Assembly (NCBI GenBank): GCA_934271655.1
Contig: CAKQRW010000004.1
Coordinates: 25,008 to 89,007 of the forward strand
From: an uncultured Bacteroidaceae bacterium
GTDB taxonomy: Bacteria > Bacteroidota > Bacteroidia > Bacteroidales > Bacteroidaceae
Reading direction: 5' to 3'
DNA length: 64,000 bases
Shown here: in pieces, positions 28,389 to 37,205 of the stretch
Numbering within the stretch: position 1 is the first letter of the stretch
How the letters are laid out: each line of letters starts with the position of its first letter
Notes under the pieces: generated by a model
What the model was told of the DNA's origin: nothing
Database searches by the model: none
The model's input: only the letters and a program-made list of their open reading frames with translations
Translations under genes and position numbers: made by a program

Positions 28389-29239
28389 ACCTTGCCTCTC
28401 ACCCATTGCGCCCATTCAGCAGCAGTCTTCGACCTGTCAAAGGTCTGCCACGGGATAGGCTTGCCAAAGGTCACGGTGAACGTCTTGCCCTGGTTCTTGT
28501 ACATTTCGTCTGGCAAGTAAAGCATGGCCACATTTATTTTCAGGTGCAGACGCTTGCACCATCTGGCTATGTTGTAGAACTTGTCGGAGTTATGTCCTGA
28601 GAAATGCACAGGTATGACATCGCGATGATACTGCACCGACTTGGAAATGAAGGTCTTCTTCCACGCCAGGTCCTTTATCACGCCGTCCTCGCCTTTTCTT
28701 GAACAGAGGGCGGCAGGGAACATCACCACATTTTTTTCCGAGCTGAAAGCAGCCTCCACCATCTTGGGGAAATTGCGGCCGTTTTTGCCAGTGGTGTTGA
28801 CAGGCACACACAGCGGCGCCAGCCCCTTCAGGTTCATCAGCAGGTCGTTGACCAGATAGACCATTTTCCCGTCAAACTTATGGCAGACCACCGAGCCGAG
28901 GGCTATGCCATCTTGTCCGCCAAGCGGATGATTGCTCACAATCGTGTAATAACGTCCCTCCTCGTTGCCTGGTATGGCATCAAGCCCTTCATGCACCACG
29001 CCATCAATCTTGGTCCTGACCTTGACCGTGCAGCGCAGATACCTCAGGCATCCGTCCAGCCAGTCCATACCTGTCTGCCCTTTTCCCTCGCCGCACAGAT
29101 GCTTGTTCATCCATTCCTGGTGAATAGTGCGCTTGAGCCAATTTACTAAGAGTCTTGGGACAAGCCACGTCTTGCTTCCAAGCTTGCTCCTCAGCACCTT
29201 GTCAATGTCTATGGCACAATTATCATTCTCACACGTCAT
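28370..29239 (-). CDS. glsA: PlsC-like O-acyltransferase, GlsA-like
   Basis: A 289-residue lysophospholipid-type acyltransferase. The catalytic histidine/aspartate motif appears as SNHPLGGQDG (H-x5-D, as seen in the Bacteroidetes subgroup instead of H-x4-D), followed by substrate motifs LAPLCVPVNTTGKNG and MFPAALCSRKG. With the downstream GNAT gene this fits GlsA, which adds the second, ester-linked acyl chain of glycine lipids. The promoter at 29257-29265 lies downstream of a possible ATG at 29260, so 29239 is the start. Confidence 0.8.
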   Translation of the reverse strand: MTCENDNCAIDIDKVLRSKLGSKTWLVPRLLVNWLKRTIHQEWMNKHLCGEGKGQTGMDWLDGCLRYLRCTVKVRTKIDGVVHEGLDAIPGNEEGRYYTIVSNHPLGGQDGIALGSVVCHKFDGKMVYLVNDLLMNLKGLAPLCVPVNTTGKNGRNFPKMVEAAFSSEKNVVMFPAALCSRKGEDGVIKDLAWKKTFISKSVQYHRDVIPVHFSGHNSDKFYNIARWCKRLHLKINVAMLYLPDEMYKNQGKTFTVTFGKPIPWQTFDRSKTAAEWAQWVRGKVYELEG

Positions 29240-29256
29240 GATTTGTTTTTTTTGAT

Positions 29257-29265
29257 GCAAATTTA
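29257..29265 (-). promoter_or_regulatory. glsA promoter, -7 TAAATTTGC
   Basis: TAnnTTTG match with a -33 TTTTTGT element 19 bp upstream on the minus strand, close to the ideal Bacteroidetes promoter. The predicted leader is only about ten nucleotides, which fixes the glsA start. Confidence 0.8.
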
Positions 29266-29306
29266 TCGATTTTTTTCTACTTTTACAAAAAAAAATAGCT
29301 TTTTCA

Positions 29307-29337
29307 TTGTACTAGTACTAAAAAGTCGTAACTTTGT
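29307..29337 (+). promoter_or_regulatory. wza promoter with palindrome in spacer
   Basis: -33 TTGT at 29307-29310, 18-bp spacer, -7 TAACTTTGT at 29329-29337. The spacer contains the 10-bp perfect palindrome GTACTAGTAC (29309-29318), a possible operator half overlapping the -33 box. Confidence 0.75.
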
Positions 29338-29399
29338 ATCCGATTTTCGTAATAATCGACACAATTTAGTACATCACATAACTTTTATTTATCACCAAC

Positions 29400-30197
29400 A
29401 TGAAAAAAGTCTTTTATCTTTTAGCATTTGTGGTACTGGCACTTGCATCATGTACCTCAGTCAAGGACTTCAATTACTTCCAGGACGTGGCAGATGGTGA
29501 CATAAGTGTCATCGCTAACAAGTTCAAGACTGTGAAGGTAAGGCCTTATGATAAGATTTCTATCCTTGTGACATGCAAAGACCCACAACTCTCCAACATG
29601 TACAATCTTGTTGCCACCACAACACGCTTGGGACAGACTACAGTAGGCACCGGCAACGGCGGTTATATATCTTACTATACAGTCAACGCTGAAGGCAACG
29701 TGGAGATTCCAATCATTGGCGATATCCATGTGGCTGGCCTGTCAAGAGACGAGATAGCACAAAAGGTAAAAGCAAGGCTCACATCAGCCGAGCAGGGAGT
29801 GAGGGACGCAACGGTAGCTGTTGAGTTCGCCGACCTCCATGTAGGCGTGCTGGGCGAGGTGAAAAACGCAGGAGCTGTAGCCATTGACCGTGACCAGTTC
29901 ACCATTCTCAACGCTCTGGAGAAGGCGGGCGACCTCACTCAGTACGGTAACCGCAAAAACATAAAGGTGTTCCGCAAAGAGGGAGACAACATACACACAT
30001 ACGAGGTAGACCTCACCAATTTCAACGATCTCTGCGCTTCGCCAGTGTTCACCCTCCAGCAGAACGATGTCATATACGTGGAGCCTAACAAGGTGAAGGC
30101 ACGCCAGAGCACCGCCGCCGGCAACGCTCTCCTCACTCCTTCGTTCTGGATGTCTGTGCTCTCTGTCGGCATCTCGCTGGCAGTGCTGCTGAAATAA
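29400..30197 (+). CDS. Polysaccharide export lipoprotein, Wza-like
   Basis: Outer-membrane exporter subunit (265 residues). A signal peptide ends in the lipobox LASC (Cys18). The Poly_export domain (VRPYDKISILVTC to IPIIGDIHVAGLSRDEI) is followed by an SLBB-like segment (VGVLGEVKNAGAVAIDRDQFTI split over residues 144-165), and a C-terminal hydrophobic helix (SFWMSVLSVGISLAVLL) would cross the outer membrane as in Wza. It starts an operon with the tyrosine kinase 38 bp downstream. Confidence 0.92.
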   Translation: MKKVFYLLAFVVLALASCTSVKDFNYFQDVADGDISVIANKFKTVKVRPYDKISILVTCKDPQLSNMYNLVATTTRLGQTTVGTGNGGYISYYTVNAEGNVEIPIIGDIHVAGLSRDEIAQKVKARLTSAEQGVRDATVAVEFADLHVGVLGEVKNAGAVAIDRDQFTILNALEKAGDLTQYGNRKNIKVFRKEGDNIHTYEVDLTNFNDLCASPVFTLQQNDVIYVEPNKVKARQSTAAGNALLTPSFWMSVLSVGISLAVLLK

Positions 30198-30235
30198 ATG
30201 TAAAATCCTCATAAACAATTAAATTACCAGAGATT

Positions 30236-32746
30236 ATGTCTGAACAGAATGTAAACACACAAGACACGTCCACCTCTGAGGAAAACGGCAACATGATAAA
30301 CTTCGCCGACCTGATTTTCTTGTGCCTCAGCAAATGGTATTGGATAGTCACATCGGTAATAATCTGCGTCATTGTAGCATTCCTGTACATCAAGCGCACA
30401 CCTCCCACCTATCAGCGCTCTGCAGCTGTGCTCATAAAGGAGGACAACGCGCGCAGCGGTTCAAGGGGTGCGGCCGAATTTGCCGAACTGAGCGGCATCG
30501 GCCTGCAGTCTAAAGTATACAACGAGATACTCACACTCCAGTCGCCAGCCATCATGAGCGGCGTGGTCAAGTATCTCGGACTCGACGTGAATTACTATAC
30601 AGACGGATTCTTCTACGACAAGCCTCTCTACGGCAGCAACCTGCCATACTTCATCACTTTCTCAGGAATGGAGGCAGAGACCCTGACAGGAGAATTGACC
30701 GTCAACAAGAACAAATTCACTCTGAAGGTGAAGAGCCTTGACAACGATGGCACAGACCAGGTCATCACAGGCAACTTGCTCGACTCTGTCAAGGTGTCAA
30801 AGAAGGGAAAGATGCTGGTGAGCCGCAACCTCTCATACGACTCTACAGCCGATGGAAGCGACCCAGCAGCCGCCAACCGCCCTATCATCATCGTCAAGCA
30901 GCGCAACTCAGCAGCCATAGAGGGATGCATCGCCAGGATGACAGCGGAACTTGCTGACAAGAACGCTGATGTCATCAACCTCTCATACACTGATGTTTCT
31001 ATCGAGAGAGCTACAGACGTGGTCAACACCATCATCAAGGTGTACAATGAGAACTGGCTCAAGGAAAAGAACGAGATAACAGTCAGCACATCCAAGTTCA
31101 TCGACGAGCGTCTGCAGGTCATCGAGAAGGAACTTGGCTCTGTCGACAACAGCATCTCTTCATATAAGAGTAGCCAGCGCATACCTGACGCGCAACTCGC
31201 TGCAGGAGCATACTTTGAGAAGTCCAACTCCACAAGCGACCAGCTCCTCGACTTCAACAACCGCAAGTCGATGGCCAACTACGTGCGCCAGCAGCTCAGC
31301 AACAACATTTCCAAGAACACCCTGCTGCCAGCCAACTCCGGCATAGAGAACCCAAGCATCGAGGACCAGATATCTGAGTACAACAAAGATCTGCTCCAGC
31401 GCAACAATCTCTCTGCAAACAGCAACGAGCAGAACCCGCTCATCGTAGAACTTGACGCACGGCTCGCCCAGATGCGCAAGATGATCATGGCGTCTCTCGA
31501 CAACTACATCTACACTCTCACGAGCCAGATACAGACACTTGAGCGCAAGGAGGCCATGTCCAACTCACAGTTGTCCACCAACCCGACACAGGCCAAGTAC
31601 ATCCTTTCCGTCGAGCGTCAGCAGAAGGTGAAGGAGTCGCTGTACCTCTTCCTGCTCCAGAAGCGTGAGGAGAACGAGGTGAGCCAGACCTTCACAGCCT
31701 ACAACACACGCATCATCAACTGGGCCGCTGGCTCAGACCTGCCTGTAGCTCCATCAAAAGGAAAGATTCTCGCTATAGCATTCATCATCGGACTGGCTTT
31801 GCCAATCGCTCTCATCTACGTTCGCGAGATGCTCAACACAAGCGTGCGCGGACAGAAAGACATCGAGAACCTCTCTATCCCATACATCGGAGAGATTCCT
31901 TACGCCTTCAAGAAGAAGCAGAAGGACGGTCATCTGAGCACCATCACAAAGCTGCTGGTCAAGTTTGGGTTCAAGAAGCGCAAGGAAGACGACAGCATCA
32001 GGCCTATTGTGGTCAAGGACCGCAAGCGTGACTATGTCAACGAGGCATTCCGCGTGGTGAGAGCCAACCTGGAGTTCATGCTCGGACACGAGGGCGAAAA
32101 GGTCATCATGACATCATCCTTCAATGCCGGCTCTGGTAAGACTTTCGTAGGAATAAACCTCGCCGTCAGCTACGCCATCAAGGGCAAAAAGGTCATCGCC
32201 ATTGACCTCGACCTCCGCAAGGCCACACTCAGCAAATACACTGACAAGGTGAAGACCGGCGTGGAAGCCTACCTTAACGGTGACATCAAGGACTTCCACG
32301 ATGTCATTGTCAAAGACACTATCCACAAGAACCTTGACCTCATGCCTTGCGGCACGCTGCCTCCTAATCCATCGGAGCTGCTTTACAGCCCACGGCTTGA
32401 GGAGATGATAAAGAAGCTTCGAGACGAGTATGACTACATCTTCCTCGACTGTCCGCCTATGGAGATGCTTGCCGATGCAGCCATCATCAACAAGTACACC
32501 GACCTGACAGCATTCATCATCCGCGTAGAGCTCTTCGAGCGCGCGTCACTTGCCAAGCTTGAGGAAATCTACAAGGAAAAGAAATACAACAACCTTGCCG
32601 TCATCCTCAATGGCTCCATGCCATCAGGCGGCCGTTACGGATATGGCAAATACGGCTATTACAGCAAGTATGGCTATGGATACGGTTATGGCTACGGCTA
32701 TGGCTACGGAAGCTATGTGTCCAACGACGACAAAGAAGACAAATAA
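30236..32746 (+). CDS. Wzc-type polysaccharide co-polymerase / BY-kinase
   Basis: An 836-residue inner-membrane protein. It has an N-terminal Wzz domain with a membrane helix at about 33-52, a long periplasmic coiled region, a second helix at about 510-530, and a cytoplasmic tyrosine-kinase domain. Walker A (NAGSGKTFVG) is near residue 630, Walker A' is VIAIDLDLRK and Walker B is IFLDCPPMEM near 732. The tail (about 800-827) is an almost uninterrupted Tyr/Gly ladder, the autophosphorylation cluster. It controls polymer length and export with Wza and is reset by the phosphatase that follows. Confidence 0.93.
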   Translation: MSEQNVNTQDTSTSEENGNMINFADLIFLCLSKWYWIVTSVIICVIVAFLYIKRTPPTYQRSAAVLIKEDNARSGSRGAAEFAELSGIGLQSKVYNEILTLQSPAIMSGVVKYLGLDVNYYTDGFFYDKPLYGSNLPYFITFSGMEAETLTGELTVNKNKFTLKVKSLDNDGTDQVITGNLLDSVKVSKKGKMLVSRNLSYDSTADGSDPAAANRPIIIVKQRNSAAIEGCIARMTAELADKNADVINLSYTDVSIERATDVVNTIIKVYNENWLKEKNEITVSTSKFIDERLQVIEKELGSVDNSISSYKSSQRIPDAQLAAGAYFEKSNSTSDQLLDFNNRKSMANYVRQQLSNNISKNTLLPANSGIENPSIEDQISEYNKDLLQRNNLSANSNEQNPLIVELDARLAQMRKMIMASLDNYIYTLTSQIQTLERKEAMSNSQLSTNPTQAKYILSVERQQKVKESLYLFLLQKREENEVSQTFTAYNTRIINWAAGSDLPVAPSKGKILAIAFIIGLALPIALIYVREMLNTSVRGQKDIENLSIPYIGEIPYAFKKKQKDGHLSTITKLLVKFGFKKRKEDDSIRPIVVKDRKRDYVNEAFRVVRANLEFMLGHEGEKVIMTSSFNAGSGKTFVGINLAVSYAIKGKKVIAIDLDLRKATLSKYTDKVKTGVEAYLNGDIKDFHDVIVKDTIHKNLDLMPCGTLPPNPSELLYSPRLEEMIKKLRDEYDYIFLDCPPMEMLADAAIINKYTDLTAFIIRVELFERASLAKLEEIYKEKKYNNLAVILNGSMPSGGRYGYGKYGYYSKYGYGYGYGYGYGYGSYVSNDDKEDK

Positions 32747-32798
32747 ACACACAATACATACACTGCACGCACGTGTCCACCCAGAAAGGCACATGCGT

Positions 32799-32905
32799 GC
32801 AGATGTCGTATAAAAAATGCACGCAGATGCGCACAAGATATAGCACACGCAGATGCCAAGAACCGCGCATGCAGATATCCACAGCGCGCAGATGCCAAAC
32901 AAACA
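32799..32905. repeat. Degenerate GCAGATG repeats upstream of cpsB-like gene
   Basis: Five GCAGAT(G/A) cores at 32799, 32823, 32849, 32871 and 32888 (spacing 24, 26, 22, 17), separated by variable sequence, between the kinase and phosphatase genes. Less regular than the other arrays in the window. Confidence 0.55.
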
Positions 32906-32919
32906 AATAAATATAGTTT

Positions 32920-33639
32920 ATGCTTTTCTTCAACAACAAAAAAAAACTGATAGACACAGGGCTGTTCAAGGGAGCAACAGACTGGCACAGCCACATCCTG
33001 CCTGGCGTTGACGACGGAATACCTGCCATGAAGGACTCGCTTGAGGTGTTAGGCTACTACGAGAAAATAGGCATAAGCGAGGTTTGGCTCACCCCTCACA
33101 TCATGGAAGATATCCCCAACACCACGTCTGGATTGCGGGAAAGATATGAGGAACTGAAGTCGGCCTATACGGGCAACATCAAACTGCACCTCGCCGCTGA
33201 GAACATGATAGACAATCTCTTCTACGAGCGATTCGACGCTGGCGACATCCTGCCCATAGGACCGCAAGGCAAACATCTCCTCGTGGAGACGTCCTACTAC
33301 CAGCCTCCTATCGACCTCTATGGCACACTCACCCACATCAAAGAGGCTGGCTTTCAGCCCATACTGGCCCATCCTGAGCGTTACCGCTACATGAACGACA
33401 GCGACTATGAGCGGCTCATCAGCATGAGAGTGATGCTTCAGATGAACGTGATGTCTCTGGCTGGCGGCTATGGCAAACCCGCACAAGACAAGGCTCTCAT
33501 GCTGCTGGCCAAGGGCGCATACTCATTCTTTGGCTCTGACCTTCACCGTCTGGCACACTTTGTTGATGCCATCAACTCCAAAGTTCTGAAGAAGGAGACA
33601 GTGGAACAGCTCAAGACTATTAAGAACTTCATAGCATAA
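32920..33639 (+). CDS. PHP-family tyrosine phosphatase, CpsB/Wzb-like
   Basis: A 239-residue metal-dependent phosphotyrosine phosphatase. The PHP motif DWHSHILPGVDDG is at residues about 24-36, later metal ligands lie in WLTPHIM, ILAHPERY and FFGSDLHR. It would dephosphorylate the tyrosine tail of the kinase encoded 173 bp upstream, completing a Wza-Wzc-phosphatase module. No glycosyltransferase or polymerase follows, so the polymer is made elsewhere. Confidence 0.92.
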   Translation: MLFFNNKKKLIDTGLFKGATDWHSHILPGVDDGIPAMKDSLEVLGYYEKIGISEVWLTPHIMEDIPNTTSGLRERYEELKSAYTGNIKLHLAAENMIDNLFYERFDAGDILPIGPQGKHLLVETSYYQPPIDLYGTLTHIKEAGFQPILAHPERYRYMNDSDYERLISMRVMLQMNVMSLAGGYGKPAQDKALMLLAKGAYSFFGSDLHRLAHFVDAINSKVLKKETVEQLKTIKNFIA

Positions 33640-33670
33640 CTGCCACCACATACCTGTCGCTGACAGATGA

Positions 33671-33727
33671 AAAAATAGGCTTCACTGGCTGACGCGCACA
33701 CTGCGCATGCCAATGAAGCCTGTTTTT
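33671..33727. terminator. Terminator after the phosphatase gene
   Basis: 13-bp arms with one mismatch (33677-33689 and 33709-33721) plus an inner GCGC/GCGC pairing; AAAAAT precedes and GTTTTT follows, so it can work on both strands. Confidence 0.85.
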
Positions 33728-33773
33728 GTCATCTCTCTATCTCAAATTCCTTTAAAGTCTGAAAAGGACTGCC

Positions 33774-33949
33774 TTGCAATGAACAAACGCTTGCCTTGCA
33801 ATGAACAAATGCCTGCTTTGCAATGAACAAATGCTTGCTTTGCAATGAATAATTGCCTGCTTTGCAATGAACAAATGCTTGCTTTGCAATGAACAATTGC
33901 CTGCTTTGCAATGAACAAATGCTTGCTTTGCAATGAACAAATGCCTGCT
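33774..33949. repeat. 22-bp tandem array, eight units
   Basis: Eight copies exactly 22 bp apart from 33774, each a variant of TTGCAATGAACAAATGC. Odd copies continue GCTTGC and even copies GCCTGC, giving a 44-bp higher-order period. Related but irregular TGCAATAA and ACAAAG words continue to about 34075. No gene lies between 33640 and 34121. Confidence 0.92.
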
Positions 33950-34121
33950 TTGCAATAATTAAGCAACATCTCTGCAACAAACAAAGGAACTTATCCACGA
34001 TAAACAAAGGTATGCTATGCAATAATTAGAGAACTTCTTTACGATAAACAAAGAATCACTTTGCAATAAACAATGCATAGTATTACTGTGCTACACAATT
34101 ATCAAACCGGCATCGCCACGA

Positions 34122-34688
34122 CTACAAATACAGCACTGCTTCCTTACCCATATTAAATATAAGGTCTATAATACTAAGATTTGCCTGAAAACCATGCTTC
34201 TGCTGGAAGACCTGATAATACGGCTTGTCCTTGCGGAAAGCATCGAGCGAGGCGCATCCTCCATAAGAATCTGTACGCCGCAATGGGATATCATCAAGCT
34301 CCATCACATCGAGGCATACTCTCACCAGAGCCTCATTGAGCTCCATGAGGCTACTCCACTCTTTTTCATACACCGCATGGAAGTCATCTTGAAGATATTC
34401 GAAGAAGGGCGAGTTGAAATAAGATGTCTCAAGAGCATACCAATGCTGCCGTCTCCAATCGCAATGATTGCTGATACGCACATCCTTCATCAAGCATTTG
34501 CCTCCCACAAAACATGACCTGTCTACCGGCACCGTAAGGGCAAGAGCGCCATTAGGCGAATCTATCATGCAGCGGTTTCTTATTGATTGCTTCACATAGT
34601 TTTCTTGCTGCTCTATGAAAACAGATTCACCGCTCAAAAGAGCGGTGAACCATGATATAGGAGGAAGATAGGAAGATGGTATAATCAT
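34122..34688 (-). CDS. WbqC family protein
   Basis: A 188-residue protein with the WbqC pattern: N-terminal SSYLPPISWFTALL, then QNYVKQ-type segment (QENYVKQSIRNRC), and the C-terminal LSIIDLIFNMG. WbqC proteins are linked to surface-sugar loci, but in Bacteroidetes this gene usually sits with lepB and dapB, as it does here, and its biochemical role is not established. Last gene of an apparent dapB-lepB-wbqC operon. Confidence 0.85.
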   Translation of the reverse strand: MIIPSSYLPPISWFTALLSGESVFIEQQENYVKQSIRNRCMIDSPNGALALTVPVDRSCFVGGKCLMKDVRISNHCDWRRQHWYALETSYFNSPFFEYLQDDFHAVYEKEWSSLMELNEALVRVCLDVMELDDIPLRRTDSYGGCASLDAFRKDKPYYQVFQQKHGFQANLSIIDLIFNMGKEAVLYL

Positions 34689-34800
34689 ATTTTATTGATT
34701 TTATATAGATGCTATAGATACTATAATGCTACAGACACCAAAGATACTCATTCCTGATATTTCAGACTATAGATGCTATAGATGCTACAGATAGAAGCTA

Positions 34801-36288
34801 TCACTTTATGTTCTTCACCATTGTGAACAGCCTGTTCCATCTTACGCCATGAGCCTTGCCATTGCGGTCTGTGATGAGAGAGAGCCATATGAAGAGCGGT
34901 TTTCCCACCACATGGTCCTCAGGCACGAATCCCCAATAGCGGCTGTCTGCGGAGTTGTGGCGGTTGTCGCCCATCATCCAGTAATAGTCCATCTTAAAGA
35001 CATACGTGTCAGTCTGCTTGCCATTGATGTATATCTTGCCGTCCTTCACCTCCAGGTCATTCTTCTCATACACCCTTATAGGGCGCTCATAGATGGCTAT
35101 ATTGTCCAGCGTCAGCTTCACGCTCTTGCCCTTGGCAGGAATCCATATAGGCCCATAGTTGTCGCGTGTCCATCCATACTGATGGTTGAGAGGATAGAGA
35201 TTGCCGTGATACCCGTCCTTTATCTCCACCACGCTGTCGCAGAAGGCAGTGTTCTTCCTCAGCTGCTCGGCAGCCATCCGCGTCAATGGAATACCCTCAT
35301 TATGGTCCATTATCTTGTCGCGGTCCTCGTCGCTTATGTTGAGTTCATCGCACAGCCCATCTGAAAGTACCTGGTTGTTGTGTGTGTAGACCTTGTAATT
35401 GAACTGCGCAAACGTAGGAGTAGGTTGCTTCTCTCCATCCACATATATAATCTTGTCCTTAATCTGCAGCGTCTGCCCAGGCAGTCCCACACACCGCTTC
35501 ACATAATTCTCGCGGCGGTCAGCCGGACGAGTCACCACCTTGCCATACACATTGGCATTGGCCGCCACTATCTGCTTGCCGATAGAATAGAGGTGGCTGA
35601 AAGTAGCTTCCTGGTCTTCCCTGCCCATGGTCTCAAGCAGAGGCACCTCATAGCCCTGCTCATACGCTGCGTTGCAACCCAACTCATAGCACAGGCTGTA
35701 GTAGTCGCCATTGAAATCGACTGCCACGGTGTCGCCAGCCGGGTAATTGAACACCACTATGTCGCCATACTCCACCTTGCCGAGTCCCTTCACGCGCCTG
35801 TATTCCCACTGCGGCCACTCTATGTACGACTTGCAGTTGAAGAGCGGCAGCGTATGCTGGGTGAGCGGCAATGTGAGCGGTGTCTGCGGCACACGAGGTC
35901 CATAGCTTATCTTGCTCACCAGGAGAAAATCGCCTGTCATGAGCGTCTTCTCCAACGAAGAGGACGGTATCTGGTAGTTCTGGAAGAAGAAATTGTTGAA
36001 GAAGTATACTGCCACCAGGGCAAAGACGATAGCATCGACCCAGCTCATTATGGTGCGCGCCACATCGCTCTCCAGTTCCTTCCACCATGTCCACTTGATT
36101 TTCTTGGTGATATACACGTCATAGATAAACGGCAGCACTATCAGACCCCACCATGACTCCACCCAATAGAGGAAGGCCAGATAGCACACAGCGGCAACTG
36201 CAAACTTACACCATTTCAGTCCCTTCCACTCCTCCTTCGCGGCCTTGCCCGAACGAGTGTTCTTGAAGCTCTTGTAATCGAATCCCAT
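34801..36288 (-). CDS. lepB: Signal peptidase I
   Basis: Removes signal peptides at the outer face of the inner membrane. At 495 residues it is longer than the E. coli enzyme, as usual in Bacteroidetes. Two N-terminal membrane segments (about 28-60 and 84-102) precede the catalytic serine (Ser111 in IPSSSLEKTL) and the general-base lysine (Lys264 in YVKRCVGLPG). The C-terminal box is MMGDNRHNSADSRYWG. About 130 residues are inserted between Ser and Lys boxes. It starts 8 bp after dapB, so the two are almost certainly one operon. Confidence 0.95.
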   Translation of the reverse strand: MGFDYKSFKNTRSGKAAKEEWKGLKWCKFAVAAVCYLAFLYWVESWWGLIVLPFIYDVYITKKIKWTWWKELESDVARTIMSWVDAIVFALVAVYFFNNFFFQNYQIPSSSLEKTLMTGDFLLVSKISYGPRVPQTPLTLPLTQHTLPLFNCKSYIEWPQWEYRRVKGLGKVEYGDIVVFNYPAGDTVAVDFNGDYYSLCYELGCNAAYEQGYEVPLLETMGREDQEATFSHLYSIGKQIVAANANVYGKVVTRPADRRENYVKRCVGLPGQTLQIKDKIIYVDGEKQPTPTFAQFNYKVYTHNNQVLSDGLCDELNISDEDRDKIMDHNEGIPLTRMAAEQLRKNTAFCDSVVEIKDGYHGNLYPLNHQYGWTRDNYGPIWIPAKGKSVKLTLDNIAIYERPIRVYEKNDLEVKDGKIYINGKQTDTYVFKMDYYWMMGDNRHNSADSRYWGFVPEDHVVGKPLFIWLSLITDRNGKAHGVRWNRLFTMVKNIK

Positions 36289-36296
36289 AGCCAGAC

Positions 36297-37052
36297 TTAA
36301 AACTTAAACAGGTCATCGGTAGTGAGAAGTCCCTCATGCTCGGCCGTGAACTCAGCCGCAAGCACAGCTCCAAGGGCAAAGCCCTTGCGCGAGTGCGCAT
36401 TGTGGGTGATGGTAATCTGGTCAGCCTCGCTGTCGTATGTTATGCTGTGTATGCCTGGCACCTCTCCCTCACGCACGGAGCTGATGGGCAGCAAGTCGGC
36501 TGCCACCTTGTCTGTGCCTTCCACCGTGCCGTCAGGATTCTTCAGGTAGCCCATTGTCCAGTCTTTCTTGCGGTCCAGACGCTCCACAATCTGTTCTGCC
36601 AGCGTGATGCCGGTGCCCGACGGGTGGTCGAGCTTGTGTATGTGATGCGTCTCCACCTCCTTCACGTCATATTGTGGGAACTGGTTCATTATCTTGGCCA
36701 GATACTTGTTTACCGCGCTGAAGATGGCCACGCCTACCGAATAGTTGCTCGCCCAGAAGAGCGTCTTGCCTTCCTCCTTGCATGCCTTCCTCACATCGTC
36801 GCCATGCTCCTTCAGCCATCCTGTGCTTCCGCTCACCACCTTCACGCCTGCCTTCCATGCCTTGAGGTAATTGCCATAGGCTGTGGCAGGTGTAGTGAAC
36901 TCGATGGCCACGTCGGCGCTGGCAAAAGCCTCGCTCTCAAACTCCTCCTGGTTGTCAATATCAATGACGCTCACGATTTCATGGCCACGGCTAAGGGCAA
37001 TCTGTTCTATCATCTTGCCCATTTTTCCGTATCCGATAAGTGCAATTTTCAT
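36297..37052 (-). CDS. dapB: 4-hydroxy-tetrahydrodipicolinate reductase
   Basis: NAD(P)H-dependent step of the diaminopimelate/lysine pathway. The 251-residue protein begins with a Rossmann motif (LIGYGKMGKM) and carries SGSTGW and the catalytic EVETHHIHKLDHPSGTG. First gene of the dapB-lepB-wbqC unit, with a promoter shared back-to-back with the DUF2851 gene. It uses the product of asd (15-16 kb) after DapA. Confidence 0.96.
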   Translation of the reverse strand: MKIALIGYGKMGKMIEQIALSRGHEIVSVIDIDNQEEFESEAFASADVAIEFTTPATAYGNYLKAWKAGVKVVSGSTGWLKEHGDDVRKACKEEGKTLFWASNYSVGVAIFSAVNKYLAKIMNQFPQYDVKEVETHHIHKLDHPSGTGITLAEQIVERLDRKKDWTMGYLKNPDGTVEGTDKVAADLLPISSVREGEVPGIHSITYDSEADQITITHNAHSRKGFALGAVLAAEFTAEHEGLLTTDDLFKF

Positions 37053-37094
37053 ATTCTTGTCGTAATTTATTGTTTCTGATGATAAAATTTCTTT

Positions 37095-37103
37095 GCAAAG
37101 TTA
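37095..37103 (-). promoter_or_regulatory. dapB -7 box TAACTTTGC
   Basis: TAnnTTTG match on the minus strand, 43 nt upstream of dapB. Confidence 0.75.
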
Positions 37104-37124
37104 AGCATTTAGAAATAAAAATAT

Positions 37125-37133
37125 TAACTTTGG
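37125..37133 (+). promoter_or_regulatory. DUF2851 gene -7 box TAACTTTGG
   Basis: TAnnTTTG match 73 nt before the chosen start, back-to-back with the dapB promoter only about 30 bp away, so the two may interfere. Confidence 0.65.
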
Positions 37134-37205
37134 ACGAAAAATTATCTTAAAAAGGGCAGATAACAGTTGGCGGCACTACAACGTGCCGCTTTTAAAGGCT
37201 ACCAA

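Noticed and set aside
33774..33949. CRISPR array
   Set aside because: Units follow one another with no unique spacers, the period is 22 bp, and no cas genes are near. The same applies to the other arrays.
33729..34022. Repeat-containing frames on the minus strand across the 22-bp array
   Set aside because: The period is not a multiple of three, so the frames are by-products of the repeat.
34702..34795. TATAGATGC repeats between wbqC and lepB as another 22-bp array
   Set aside because: The words recur at about 9-10 bp and as two blocks some 63 bp apart, without a regular 22-bp phase.
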